Shown piece after piece: positions 11,474 through 23,700 of a stretch of 64,000 nucleotides of DNA; within the stretch, counting starts at the first letter, position 1, and every line of letters starts with the position of its first letter. Location of the stretch: positions 62,001-126,000 of the forward strand of contig VLTN01000012.1 of NCBI GenBank assembly GCA_008330645.1, read 5' to 3'. The notes beneath the pieces are model-generated. The model had not been told where the DNA came from. It saw only the letters and a list, made by a program, of their open reading frames with translations, and did no database searches. A program made the position numbers and the translations under genes. This DNA is from Cafeteria roenbergensis. Its lineage: Eukaryota > Sar > Bigyra > Bicosoecida > Cafeteriaceae.

Positions 11474-14400
11474 AGTTTGCGCTCGAGCTGCGGCAGCACC
11501 GCTGTCGCACGCCGACGCGGACTCTGCCGGCAGAGCCACTTCGCACTTCCAAAGCGTCGCCTCGAAGCTCGACGATGGCCGGAGCGTGGCGAAACCCGAT
11601 CCCATCACTTGCAGCGGTTGCAGTTGCAGTTGCATTCGCACCTGTCGTGGCGGCTGAGCCTCCCCACGCCGGGCCCCCAGCTGCCGGCTCTGACGAAACC
11701 GCCCGCACCTTTCGGGCCAGGCCAGTGTGCCAGCCGGCAGAGCCGTCCACCGAGGCGGCGGGGTTCGATGCCGACGTTGAGTCACCGGTCTGGCTGGGCA
11801 GTGACTCCTCGTCGGACGCGAAACCGCGGCTGCCATGCCGCCGCATCGCGTGCCCCGGCGACTGTGCCTGCAGCGACTGGCTGACTGCCAGCTGATGGAG
11901 GCTGCGCGATGATCCTGCCTTGATTGGCAAGTGACGGGGCCCTCGGGGGGTGGCGTCGCTGGAACGGGGCCCCAGGGCCCCTCGCTCGAAGGCGAGCGGA
12001 GACATCCCCGCCTCTGACACAGGCACAATCAGCCGCCCATCACCCATCACCGCGGCAGAGCCGCTCGTCTGAGCGCTGTCCTTGGTCGATCGCCTGCGTC
12101 TGACGCCAGTCTTGCGAACCCAGACGGGGATTCGAACGAAGAAAACCGTCCCGTGACCGGCTCTGCTTGCGATTCCCACTTCGCCGTGAAGGCTCTGCAC
12201 GACCAACTTCGCAATGGCGAGTCCCATGCCGCCTGCAGCCTGGGACAAGGCTCCGTCACCCGTGCGGAGTTTGCGGAACGGCTCGAACAGCGCGTCAGCT
12301 GACAGCATCTCGCTGCTGATTCCCGAGCCAGTGTCGCTCACTTCCACGCGGAGCACTGCCCTCCGAATACGACGGTGAAACCGCTGGGACGGGCTATGTG
12401 ACTCCGCCGTCCAGGCTGCGGTCTCGCCAGCGCTGGACGGGACACCGCCAGGACGGCCCGAGGAGGGCCGTTTCGAGGTTGCGAAACCGCTCGCTCCGGA
12501 CCTACCGTGACTCCCATGGCTCCTTCCGGATCCTTCCACAGCTCTGCCAGTTGCCCTTCCCGCGCTCCGCGACCGGGCCGAGCCAGCAGCCGCCAGCGCG
12601 GGCGCAGCCGTGTGATCGGTCCGGCTGCCTCCGACGACCGGCCTCCCTCGGCGCCCCGACCGGTCGCTTGCGTCGTCCAGCCACGTGGCGCTGGAGTCCT
12701 GCCGAGCGGTGAAACCGCGGGGCCGAGAGATGCCTGCGTGAGTGGGCGACACCGTGCTCCGGGCCATAGGCGACGCGAAACCGTTGGAGGGGCGGGCATG
12801 CGGGATCGTGAGCGTTGGGCGCTGCGACCCGAACGGCAGTGACTGACTGAAGCCTGGAAGGTGACCGGCTGCTGATGTCCCCGTGACAGGCGCGCGACCC
12901 GTGCGCGCGCTGGCGGCTGCCACGACGCGGTGGCCCTGACTGCCGCCCCGTCCGCCGCCACCGCCCCCACCAGCGCTGCCGACGCTTCCTGACCCAGCAC
13001 ACGCATCAGCACCAGCGCCAGTGCCAGAGCCAGCGCCAGCGCCAGCGCCAGCGCCAGCGCCAGTAACACCAGCACCAGCAGGCGTGTTGTCCCCGCCCGC
13101 GGACAGCTTCCGCGCCATCTGCCGCTGCGTCGCTGCCTCCCGCGCCGACGCGGGCGCCGGTGCCGTGCCGCGGGCTGGCCCCGCGGTTTCGCGATCGTCG
13201 GGCACGGCAGCGTGGGCCCGCGACTGGTGGCGCACTGTGGGGCCCCCGGGCCCCACGGTGATGGTCGTCGGGCTGCAGCGGCGCCGTGGCGACAAGGATG
13301 TGCCCCCTGAGGCGGCCGGCGGCCCAGCCTCTCGCGTTGCGGGTCTGTGGTGTTGTTTCGGCGACCTGACCTGGAACGACGCGCCCGTAAGCGGCTGCGG
13401 CCGATCCGCCGCCACGACCTTGGACGATGACGTCATCCGACGGTGGGACGTCTGCTGACGTAGGCTGCCTCCGGTCGGACGAGCGACCCCAAAGTGGCTG
13501 ATGCCGCGTGCCGTGGAGAGTCCCTCGGCCAATGGAACGTCCGAATGAACGGACGACTCCGCCACGACGGCCTCGCGACTGGGCACTGATGGCCTTGCCG
13601 ACGGCACTGCTGGAGCCGCCCCTGGCGAGCGGCTCTGCCCGCCTGGCTCTGCAATGATGGTCCCCTCACGAGTGACCCCCACGCGGGACACCCCGAAACC
13701 GCAGCACGGCCCCAAGAGCCGCGACGCCGGCGCGCAGCAGGCATCCGAGGAGCAGGCCTTGCCGCAAGCATGGCCGCAGTGCGTCTCGTCGGCGGAACGC
13801 TGAGCCAGCAGGAAGTCCAGTTCGGGCGGCGAAACCGCTGGGGCAGCCATCGATTTGATGGAGCTGCTTGCAAAATCGAGCGACGCTACAACAGTCACGT
13901 CGCCCCCCGCGGTGGAATGTTTGGCCGCGTTGGACACAGCGCTCAGCGCAACGGACAAGACCCGCTCCACGTCGGTAAAGACTTCGTATCGCTCAAGGTC
14001 CAGAGACACCGCGCGAAGTGCCCTCGGCAGCGGAGGCAGTGGCGAAACCGCTGCTGGGAAGACTGACGACGGAGGGGCGTTGTTGTGGCTGTCGATGCGG
14101 CCGGAAGCCACGCCAGTGAAGCGGTTCTGCGGAAGGGCCTGATGGGATGGTGACAGGGTCCGCGACCCGTTCGAGGCGTACACCCGGTGGTGGGGCGATG
14201 CCGACGCCGATGCTGACGGCGACGGCGACGGTCCCAGCGACGAGCGGCCCGCTGCGGAGCGGCTGGCGCGGTGAAGGGTGGTTGACATGGGGTCAGACCC
14301 CAGTGCAGGCAGCTCCAGCGGCACGAGTTCAACCGGGGTCTGGGGGGCCCGGGCGCTGAGACTCAACGGACTTGTGATGCGCGCGCTGCCAGCTTGGGAC

Positions 14401-17400
14401 CGGGACCGGTGGTGACCGGCTCTTGAAGCAGCAGCGACTCCGGGGTCATCGTCGGTGACATCCTTCCGGATCCTTCCAGCCGTGATGCCCTTGAGCTCTG
14501 CCGCTACTGCGCCCTGCGCATCGCTGCGCGAAGCATTGGATGCCTTGACACCGTCGCGCGAGCTCGCAGTTGCAGTTGAAGTTGCGGCCGAGTGGCCGGC
14601 GCGGGGACGCCCCTCAGCCGCCGGCGACGCCAGCACACCCGTACAAAGCGTCTGGGGTCCGGCCTGGCTCTGACGGTCGGCTGATACGGCTCCGCCACCG
14701 ACACCTCTTCCAACGACGGACGAGGGGGACTGCAACGCTGACGCGGGGGAGACGAGCGTAACGGACACGTGGTGGCCACTCTGGCCGCAGCTGCTCGTCG
14801 ACTGGTTGAACCAGGGGTCGATCGCGCCTGTCGCGCTGGCGGCGCCTCGTTTGGCCGCTAGATGCACCGAGAGACTCGACCCAGACATGCTTGAAACCGG
14901 CGGGCCCCCCAGGGGCCTCGGTGGGTGCCGGACATGCAGCTGTCGGGCTCGAATTGACCCGGCCGAGCTGGAGTGCGGCGAATCTATTTGGCCGTCGCGC
15001 CTCCGGTGCACCGGTGAGTCCCAGCCGGCAGTGGTGCCGGCGTCAGTGCGGAACGAGTCGGAATTGCCCCCACCAGCACCAGCGACGCTGCCGCTGACGG
15101 TGCCAGCGGCGCCCCCGTCGGCACCGTCGCGCGGTCCAATGTGATCCCACGGTGCGGCGTTGGCTGGCACCATCGTGACGGGCGACACTCCCGCAGCCCC
15201 CTTTGAAGGATGTGACACGACCGCGAACCCCGGACCGAAGTCAGTGCCCGCCCCTCCTGGCTGACTCGTCTCGGACGGACTGATGTCGCTCGGCTCAAAA
15301 TACTGCCGAACAACGCCATGGGCCGGCGACGTCCCGACAAGACCACCGTCATTGCCGAGCGCCTGCCCTTCAAGAGTGGCATGCAGCGAAACCTTTCCTG
15401 TTTCCATCACCCCCGCCTGCCCAGCCGCCGCCGCAGACCCGGCCGCATATCCGTTGGACCACACGCCCCCCTTCGCCATGCCCTCTCCCGGCCAGGGCTT
15501 GACGCTGGAGACACGATCCCGGCCAACTCCCGAAACTGTGGTTGCGGTTGCGGTTGCAGTTGCAGATTGAGCTTCATATGCGCCTGTTCGCCGCACATCC
15601 CTCGCTGAGAGGCTGTGCATGGCCACCAGGCGGTTGGCCGGCGACGGCGAATCGTCAGGCCGAGCCGTCTGCTGGACTGTGCCGAGCGACGAACCTGCGG
15701 TTTCGCCGGCCGAGCTGACTGCCCGCGCGCCGGCCGCCCACACTGCCGCGTCGCCGGCTGCTGCAGCCGTGGCAGCGGCTGTGGCAGCGGCTGTGGTGGC
15801 GGCTGTGGTTCCCGAGGCGCCGCCCGCCACCGGTGATGCCGGCGCAGCTGCCCGCTTGCCCGTCACTTGCATCCACTGTTCCTCGGAAATTTCCCGCCAT
15901 CCGACCCGGATGGTGAGGCCCCGGGACTCCAGCTCCGCCTCCGCCCCGTCCGCCACCGCCTCCAGCAGGTCTCCGTCAAGGCACGACCACCGGCCGTTCA
16001 GGCGCGAGTCGTCTTCGTCGTCCTCGCCCTCGTCCTCATTCGCCCCGTCGTCTCCGCCGCTGGCCCCAGCAGCGTGTGACTGCCCGCCGCCGCCGCGCCC
16101 ACGCCGCCCCCCCCCGCCGCGCCCGGACCCCTCCTCCTTCTCCTCGTCCTCATCATCCTCGTCGATGCGCAGGTTCCAATGTGCGGAGGTGGCCATGGCA
16201 GAGCTCCAGGCAGCCTGCTCCCAGCGCAGCAGGTCGTCCAGCAGCCGCTGCGTGGCAAGCACACCGGCGCTCAGCATCTCCGTCAGCTGATCGCTGGAGA
16301 GATCCGGCTCGCCGGGTGCGGGCGCGAGGCCGAGGGGGGGCGGGGGCACGTCCGAGCCTTGCGCCCAGGCGGCCGGACCGCCTGGACCGACAGCGGCAGA
16401 GCCGGACGCGGCAGAGCCAGGGGCAGGAGGCAGCGTCACGGACGCGCGAGGTCCGGACACAGTTGCAGTTGCAGTTGCAGTCATGGTTGACGTGGTCAGC
16501 GACGGCGCGGAGTCGCCGCTCTGGCCGCCGCTGCCCGACACCCTCCCTTGGACAGCGCTGCCTCGCTCGCCGCTGCCCGTGGCCTGGCCTGCGCCGGGGC
16601 CCTGCGCCGGCCTCAAGACCAGGCCCTGATGTGCTGATGACTGCTTGGAGACCGACTGGCTGGCGTCCCTGTCGACGTCCAGGACGGAGCTGGAGGTGCT
16701 CAGCGAGTAGTCACGCGCCGCCGACGCCGCCGCTCTGCCGCCGATCCTGCCCGGGGCTGCGGGGCTCGACCTGCCGTTCACTGCCACGAGGTTGCCGGCT
16801 GACGGACCGCTGCCGCCGAACGGCTGGCTGAGCACGGAGGCCATGCGCGGTTTCGCGGCCGCAGAGCTGGGCCCCATGAGCTGGGATGTCGGCTGCGTTG
16901 CGCCAGGGCCGTCGGCGCCTGGTCCTCCTTCGGCGCCGCGCCCTGCCGCAGGGAGCGACGCTGCCTTGAGCAACGCGTCGAACTCGGCGTCCAGCTCCGC
17001 TTCCGAGCCGGGGTCCGCGCCAGCGTGGCCGTGGAGGGCCTCCACGGACCCCCAGGGGCCGCTGGACGCCAGCGTGGTTCCGCCGACGTCCTCCTCCTCG
17101 TCCTGCTCGGCGCCCACGTTCCAGGGGTCGCGGGGCCGGCCCGGGCCGGATCGGACGGGGCTTCCAGCAGCGGAGCCCCCCGGGCTGACTGCGCTGGCGG
17201 TGGTTCTTCCCGGAGAGCCGCGAAGCCTGTCGCCGAGGCTGCCGGGCTCGGGCCGCAGGTCCCGCTCGAGCATGGACAGCGCAAAGTCCGCCACGTGGAG
17301 AGGCCCGCGCGCCTCGTGGCTGACGTAAGCGATGGCGCGGCGCATTGTGGTCTCGGCGCGGTCGGCGAGCGCCTTTCTGCGGCGCCCCAGGTGCGCGTGG

Positions 17401-18782
17401 GTGTCCCAGATGAGCGCGCCGATGACGAAGCAAAGGGCGATTGCCGTGCTGAAGCTGAGCAGTGCCGTGGCCTTGAAGGCCGCGATCACCATGGCGCGGT
17501 GGGAGGGGTTGAGAGGGTCCAGCCCGGTGGGCCACACCGAGCCGGGGGGGGGCAGGGGCTGGTTGCGCTCCACAAAGCCGCCGCTCGCGACCGAGGCCCA
17601 GGCCGGACAGTCGGCCCCCTGGCCCATGCCCGAAGGGCCGTCTGTGGGCAGCACGACCATCACAATCACCGCGGACACGACGAACGCAGCCATTGAGAAG
17701 CGAGCGCCGAAGCTGTTGCCCTTGTTGTATTGGCTGCACGGCCGCAGGCGAGCCGAGCAGCGCTCGACGCAATCGTGGCAACTGCCCGCCGCGGGCCGGC
17801 GCCGGGCAAGCGGCTGCCCAGGCCCGCAGCCGAACACGCGAAGCAGCGCCGCCGATGTGGCCTTGGCAAGCTGCTGCCCCAGCCCGGGCGCCTCCCCGCG
17901 TCGGCCGGTGATGTCCTCGCTGCGGGTGGGCTGCGACTGCTGGGCGTCGGCGGCTCGCTGCGCCAGCCAGAGCCGCTCCAGCGCGCAGCCAAAGAGGACG
18001 AGGATGAAGCCCGCCCACAACGACAGCACGAGCACAAACAGCCCCCTCGCGTTTGGGTGGCTGCTGTTCGTGTGGCCCAAGACAACGGCGAACAGGTGGC
18101 ACAGCAGGGCGCCGCTTGCGCCCGCTGTCGCCAGGATGTCCCGCCGCGAGAACCGCCGTGTGTCGTCCCCGGACCCCGGCTCGTCCGGCAAGGCCGTCCA
18201 CATCAGGAGGCCGTACGTCACCAGCGAGAGGTGGAGCACCGACATCACCGTCATGCTGAAGAACGGCTCTGAGCAGCCGGCGCTGCGGGACATGCGCCCC
18301 AGCGAGGTGCCGGTGAACACTGTGCCGAGCTGCGCGGCGAGCGCCAGTCCAAACCCCAGCAGAATTCCGGCCTGCTTGCGCAGGGACGGCCCCAGCGACC
18401 GCCACGTGGCGGCAAAGTGCCCGAACCCCAGCATCAGCGCCGTGGCCATGCAGGCGGAGCCCAGCCAGGCGGCCTCCGTTTGGTCAGCCACGTCAATGGC
18501 CGCCGCCTCAAGCTGTGTCGCAACAGGGGCAGAGACGTTCCCCTGCCGCCCCGACGCCAGCCACGCGAGCGCCGCCGCCTCCATGGACCCCCTGGTCGCA
18601 AAGTACTTGCGGGCTAGCAGCGGGAAGACATTGGCGGCCCCCGAGGCCACGCCCAGCACCACGAGCGCTGCCAAGCCGAGGCTCCCGCCGCAGCAGCGGC
18701 CGCACCCCCGAGCCGGTTCCCTGGGGCCCCCGCCGTGGAAGCTCGCCACGGCCTTGGGCCAGGACGGGTCCACGAGGGACAT
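8889..18782 (-). CDS. Giant membrane-bound hybrid histidine kinase with C-terminal receiver
   Basis: A two-component sensor of 3297 residues read from one open frame. The open frame extends to a GTG at 18833, but the first ATG is at 18782. Residues ~30-470 contain about eight hydrophobic segments, so it is a multipass membrane protein. The H box is YVSHEARGPLH with phospho-accepting His489. The N box is VSNAAKHS near Asn1618. The G1 box DTGSGI starts near 2150, followed by FEPFRK and the G2 box GGMGLAIAK. The receiver closes the protein: MVVDDE, phospho-accepting Asp3213 in TLDVEMP, then VVITGN and VLPKP. All key catalytic residues are present. Low-complexity insertions separate the boxes: ~1130 residues between H and N, ~530 between N and G1, ~1000 before the receiver. 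It is rich in the dispersed GCGAAACCGC and GGCAGAGCC words. Confidence 0.9.
9551..9577. repeat. GTTGCA hexamer tract in the kinase gene
   Basis: Tandem GTTGCA encoding Thr-Ala dipeptides on the minus strand. Shorter or variant tracts lie in the same gene at 11609-11634, 14565-14586, 15539-15567 and 16461-16480. Confidence 0.9.
11429..11473. repeat. (GCG)n polyalanine tract in the kinase gene
   Basis: About 15 GGC/GCC triplets encoding a polyalanine run. A second alanine-rich region lies at about 11230-11330. Confidence 0.9.
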
Positions 18783-19849
18783 GGGCCCCGACGCAGCGGA
18801 GAGCGGGGCGGAGCTGGGAGCGCTGGGCGACACCTGATCGCGGTGTTGTCAGTCGGGGTTCTGCGATGAGCGCTGCTTTTCCGACGCAGTGGCCTCGGCG
18901 CCCGAATCGCGCGGCCACGGGCGGCTGCAGCTGCGCCCGGCGCGCGCCCTTTCCGCGGGAGACGGGTGCCCTCTCCGCGGGTGTGGCGGGGGGCGCGGGG
19001 CCGCGCTGCGCGCGAGTGCTCGCTGCGGCGGAGCGGCGTGGGGCAGCAACTCGGGGGCGCGGCCCTGCAACGCGCAATGACAAATCGCTCAGTGCAGCGA
19101 CCACCGCCCACTTTCCCGAACGGGGCACGCGACCAAACGCTTTTGCCACGACCGTGTCCTGCAGCGCTGCCGAGCGGAGCGAGGGGCTGGGAGAGGCGGG
19201 GGGAAGCACCGCTGAGGCCGGATGCCGGGCGGCCGTAGTAACATGCTGAGCGTTGGAGCGTGTGCTCCGACAGGTCGGCAACGTCCGGCGCGAGTGCTCC
19301 GGCGCGTGCGCAGCGCGATGCCCGCGCAGGGGCGGGCCCTCGGCACGAGTGGGCGTCCCTCGCCGTTGCGTGGCCTGTCGGCGAGGCCTCGCGGCCTTGT
19401 TCGTCTCAGCGAGGCGCGCAAATTGACAGACCGGCAGTGCGTGCAAGTTCGCGTGCCGCAGCGCTGCAAGTCGGCCGAGGCCCGGAGCGCCTGCTCGCTG
19501 GACCCCCAGCCCTCCCCGCCCGGGCGGCTTGGCCCCCTTGGAGCAGTGGTGCGAAGCAGGCGCTCGCCCCTTCTACCCTGCATTCGCGGCTTGCTAAGGC
19601 GCAACGGTCGCGTCGCACTGCCCCATGTCCATTGCCAGCGGCGTGGTTTCCCCCGTTTGCCGAAAAGCCGGCCCAGCTGCCAGGCGACGAAGCACCCAGC
19701 GAGCACAGGCCGCGCGGCCGACCAGCCCTGCGCAGCCCGGGCCCGCTGGCTTGGCCAGGGCTCGTGGCACATCGGCAGCCCCGCGCGGGCGCGCAGCAGG
19801 CAAGGCTCGCCCAGTTGCTGCCCCTCCATGCTGCACTTCTGCTATCTCT
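18783..19849. other. Upstream region of the kinase gene
   Basis: About 1.07 kb with open frames on both strands but nothing recognisable. If the conserved block at 19850-19884 marks the kinase promoter, this stretch would be leader, possibly with an intron: CAG precedes the GTG at 18833 and looks like an acceptor. That is inference. Confidence 0.4.
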
Positions 19850-19927
19850 CGAGCTGCGGCGGTCGGGGGCTCTGGAAGTACATAATCTTGACCTTACAGC
19901 CAAATACCGTTTTGTAAGGCTTAAATA

Positions 19928-20431
19928 TTAGTGTTGACACAAGCGACTCGGATTCTGCTGCCGCAGCTGTAAGCTTTCGAGCTCTGCTGGGCAGCTCGAA
20001 ATCTGAACGCAGTGCTGCTGGTCCCCCAGGAGCTTTGTCGGGCGAAAGCCGGCTGCAAGTAGCACGTGTGAACGATTTGACGCGATGGGCATGGGTGTGG
20101 CCGACGCGCCCGTGCCGAGGCGTGAGATCGTTGCGGATGCTGTCGAGTCCGCGCAAAGCACCGCATGGACCTCCGCAGCACTAAGGAGCCTTGCATCCAT
20201 GTCGCGGGATGCATCAAGGAGAAGCTCATAGCACGGGTGGTCCGCGTCGCGCCGCGCGGCGACGATAAACTGAAGGAATGAGCAAGCCGAATCACGGCTC
20301 GCGCCTTCCAGCCCGGCGCAAAGGCCATCCTCCACCGGCTCGTGGTCAGGCAGACTTGCCAAGACCCATGCTGCGGTTCGGGCGCGAAAATCGTCACCCC
20401 AAGGCCATGCTAGGGCACGGGGAGCAGCCAT
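19928..20431 (-). CDS. Small ORF, 167 residues, unrecognised
   Basis: ATG at 20431, TAA at 19928. The predicted protein starts MAAPRALAWPWGDDF and has a mixed, soluble-protein-like composition; its first 100 residues read more like a folded domain than the second half. Codon third positions are clearly less GC-biased than in neighbouring genes. It lies wholly inside the inverted-repeat-bounded segment, so it may be cargo of a mobile element, a young gene or a chance frame. No family is recognised and no introns are obvious. Confidence 0.4.
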   Translation of the reverse strand: MAAPRALAWPWGDDFRARTAAWVLASLPDHEPVEDGLCAGLEGASRDSACSFLQFIVAARRDADHPCYELLLDASRDMDARLLSAAEVHAVLCADSTASATISRLGTGASATPMPIASNRSHVLLAAGFRPTKLLGDQQHCVQISSCPAELESLQLRQQNPSRLCQH

Positions 20432-20450
20432 AAGGTGCGCTGGCAGAAAA

Positions 20451-20610
20451 GCTTACAACGCCTGTCTGTAACCCTTACAGTGGCCGAAAAATTGTTAACT
20501 TTTGCTAACAAAAATTTGGACTCTGCCAGGCTTACAGAGGTCTCTGTAAGGGTTACAGATGCTCTGTAAGGCTTACAACCTTACCGTAAGGCTCTGTAAC
20601 CCTTACAGAG
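20451..20610. promoter_or_regulatory. Cluster of CTGTAANNNTTACAG palindromes upstream of ORC2
   Basis: Three 15-base copies: 20466-20480 (spacer CCC), 20544-20558 (GGG) and 20594-20608 (CCC). The last extends to a 19-base perfect-arm palindrome at 20592-20610. A near copy lies at 20564-20578, half sites at 20451-20458 and 20531-20537, and another inverted repeat, TTGTTA...TAACAA, at 20492-20511. It lies 180-340 bases before the ORC2 ATG and just upstream of the small minus-strand ORF. The symmetry suggests binding by a dimeric transcription factor, or subterminal repeats of a mobile element. Confidence 0.6.
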
Positions 20611-20792
20611 CATATGTACTTCCAAGCCCCCGAGAAACAGCCCAGCTCGTTGGCCAATCGCAAGCCGCTCTGCAAGCCTCGGTGGGCGACGGCCGCCGTG
20701 GCGCAACTGCGCGCGACAACAGCACACGAGCGCTCGGCCCGCGGCCAGAGGGGGAATTCCGTCCCCGTCTGTGGCGTACCAGTCGTGCGCCG

Positions 20793-23700
20793 ATGGCAGC
20801 GAGCTCGTCCCGCCGCACAAGCCTCGAAGCGCCGGCCACGCCCGTGCTGGCGAGGCTTTCCGCGCACGCGGGAGCTGGCCGGCGCGCCGCTGACGCCACA
20901 CCATCAAGGGCCGGCATGGGCGCGGTTACGCCACGCAGCTCCGGCGTGCGCTCGCCGGCTGCTCTGGCCTCGGGCGGGTCGGCAGGCCGCCGCGCCCGCA
21001 TCCGCAGCAACAGAGCCGCGAGCCCGGCAGCCTCCTCCTGGGACGTCGCTGCCCAGGCGGTGGCCGCCGCCCTGGCGCGCACCAAGCCCGGGAACCCTCA
21101 CCTTGCCAGGCACGCCCTCCCAGCAGCTCCTGCTGCGGCAGCCAGCCCCCCGCCGAGCAAGCCGGCCGTCTCTGCCAGCCGCGGGCATTTGCCAGCGTCG
21201 CAAACCCCCCCGCGGCCGCCGCCCGCGCGGCTGTCCAGCGCGGCCAAGCGCCCCCGCACGGCCCGCAGGGCGTTTGCACGCGCCTCCCTGGCCCTCAGCT
21301 TTGAGGCCGAGCTCGAGGCAGCGGAGGCCGCGGCGGACGCAGAACTCGCCGCAGACGCTGCTGCTGCTGCCGGCGCTGACAACGCAGACGATGCCGCTGC
21401 CGCCCAGCCAGCACCGGAACCAGCTCTTCAGGCTGCAGCCGCTGACGGCACGACCGGCCAGAGCGAAGCCGCCGGAGTTGCAGTTGCGTCGCCGCCCAGG
21501 TCGGCAGAGCCGTCAGAGCGCCGTCATCGACGAGTGACAGGTCGAGCCCGAAGCAAGGCGTCAGCAAGGCGCCAGCCCTCCACACTGACGTCGGCACCGC
21601 ATGCCCCGGCCCCCAGGCTGGCTGCGAGGGCGCGAGGAGGAGGGCGACGAAGCGACGACAGTGACGACGGCGACGATGATTGCGCTGGCGATAGCGATGG
21701 CGATAGCGATGGCGACGACGGCGGCGACGACGGCGGGAGCGAGAGCGACGGAGATGTCGCCCGGGGGCGGGGCGGCGCGACGAGGCGTGGGTGCGGCGTT
21801 CGTGGGGCCACCGCCAGCAGCGCCCCGGGGGCCCGCTCACGGCCGCGTCGTCGGGCGGCCGTGGCCGGCCGCAGCGTTGCGGCAGTGCTAGCACGGGACG
21901 AGGCGGATGCGGAGTCGAGTGACCCTGATGTCACGTCCGACTCCGGGTCAGACACCGCTCCCAAGAGAGTCACCAGGCGGTCCCGCGCGAGTCGGCAGCG
22001 CGAGCCTTCACAACGCCGCGCCTCCGTCCCACCTCGTGGCAGAGCCACTTCGGCGACGACTCCCTCTGATACCACAGCACCGCCGTCGCGTAATCGACGA
22101 TCGACCAACGCGCCGACCCCCGTGGCCGAGTCTGCGCGCGGAACGGCCGAGTCACAGCCAGCCTCGAGGGGCTCTGCCCGCCGAGGCGCTGGGCGGCGGA
22201 CACGGGGCACGGCGTTCCGCTCGGTGGTTTCCAACCACCGTTCAGACAAGGCAGAGCCAGCCGTGGAGTCGGCGTATTCGTCGGCAGGAGTGCGCATTCG
22301 CTCTGCCGGCAGAGCCGCAGGAGGCGATGACGACGGTTTCATCGCGGCACTTGAGTCAGCGGCTCTGCCGCAGGCCGAGCTGTCGTCGTCAGACGACGGC
22401 AACGACGACGACGACGAGAACGACGACGACGTGGACAGCAGCACTGACAGCGACGTCATCGGGGCGAACGGCGAAACCACGGACGACGACGAAACCGAGG
22501 ACGACGAGGCCGACGTCGATACGGACCGCGGCTGCCGCAGCGGCAGCAACGCCTCGCGTAGCGCCTTGCGGCAGCGCGCCTCGGATGGCGCTGCGCGGAC
22601 CGGACCCGCAGCACGAAGTGGCAGAGCCGGGAAAGCCAGTTCGTCGATCGCCGAAGCGGAACGGACCCTTGCCGGACCCGCCTCGGCGAGACGCCGCAAG
22701 CGAACCCGCGACGAGGCCTTTCCGCTGGGGTCAGCTGACCGTATCAGCGCGGCATCATCTCGCGGTCAGCCAGCCATCATCCTTCCAGCGGCTCCCTCGG
22801 CGACGGCGTCGCACCCGTGGAGACTTCCCGGAACGTTCCTGCAGCTCGGCCGCGCCAACGGCTCTGCCCGCAGCAAGGCCTCGCGCGGCTCGACCGCGCT
22901 GCAGAACCCCGCATTCGCCCAGCTGGCGGCGCAGCCCCTGCCTGACGCAGCTGTCGCACGCTCGACGATCGAGGCCCTCGAACGAAGTGGCTCTGCCGTA
23001 TGCGGCAGCATGCGACGCGACATGGTTCGGGGCCTGTACGCGGAGTTCCCGCGGTTTCGCGCCCTTGCGATGAGCGGCCACGGCATCTGTCTCCACGGCA
23101 TGGGCTCAAAGCGCGCGGTCGCTCAGCGCTTTGTGGCCTGGGCGGCGGGGTCTGACCCCGTCGTGGTGATGAACGGACACCTGCCCTCCGCGTCGGTGCG
23201 GTCGCTCGCGCAGAGCATTTGCGCCGATGTGCTCCGATGCAGAGCTCCGGGCGGCTCTGCCGTCGACGTCGCCGAGTTCGTTGCTAGGGCCTACGGAGCC
23301 AAGTCAAGCTCTGCCAAGGACACGGCAGTGGTGTGGAGAGGAAGTGGGCCGGATCCTGCCTCCCCAGCGGGCCTGACGGAAGGACTCCATCGCTCATCGC
23401 AGGCGGTGCAGCCGTCACGGTCCCCGGCGCAGGCGACGTCGACGGCCGACGCAGCGGCGGCTGCCCGCGGCGCCCCGGCAGCGGCGTCCTCCGGCCCAAC
23501 GGATAGAGGCTCTGCCAAAGCCTCGGACGCGCCCCCGCGTCGGCGGCAGAGCCGCCGGTCGGCAGCGGTGGCAGCCGTGGCTGCGCTCGCCGCGTCGTCC
23601 GACGGAACCTCGGCATCGCGACGGCGCGTCGCTGGGAAAGCCTCGCTCGTTGGCTCTGCCGGCAGAGCCACTGCGGCTCAGAGTGCGACTGCAGCCACGG

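Larger units (their letters stand above)
19850..20649. repeat. Inverted-repeat-bounded, AT-richer segment
   Basis: Arms at 19850-19884 and 20613-20649 are inverted copies. The core, about 21 bases around GGAAGTACATA, matches its partner except for one extra base (19863-19884 against the complement of 20613-20633), and CGAGCTG recurs at the outer edge of both. Just inside each arm sit CTTACAG/CTGTAAG words. Composition is visibly less GC-rich than the flanks. Two readings are possible: a small non-autonomous DNA element with terminal inverted repeats, or the same promoter cassette facing outward in front of the kinase gene and ORC2. No target-site duplication was seen. Confidence 0.6.

Noticed and set aside
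18783-18833. Kinase start at 18833
   Set aside because: That codon is GTG; the first ATG is at 18782.
20559-20792. ORC2 start at the ATG at 20559
   Set aside because: It lies inside the palindrome cluster and inverted-repeat arm, and the extra 78 residues show no ORC-like sequence.
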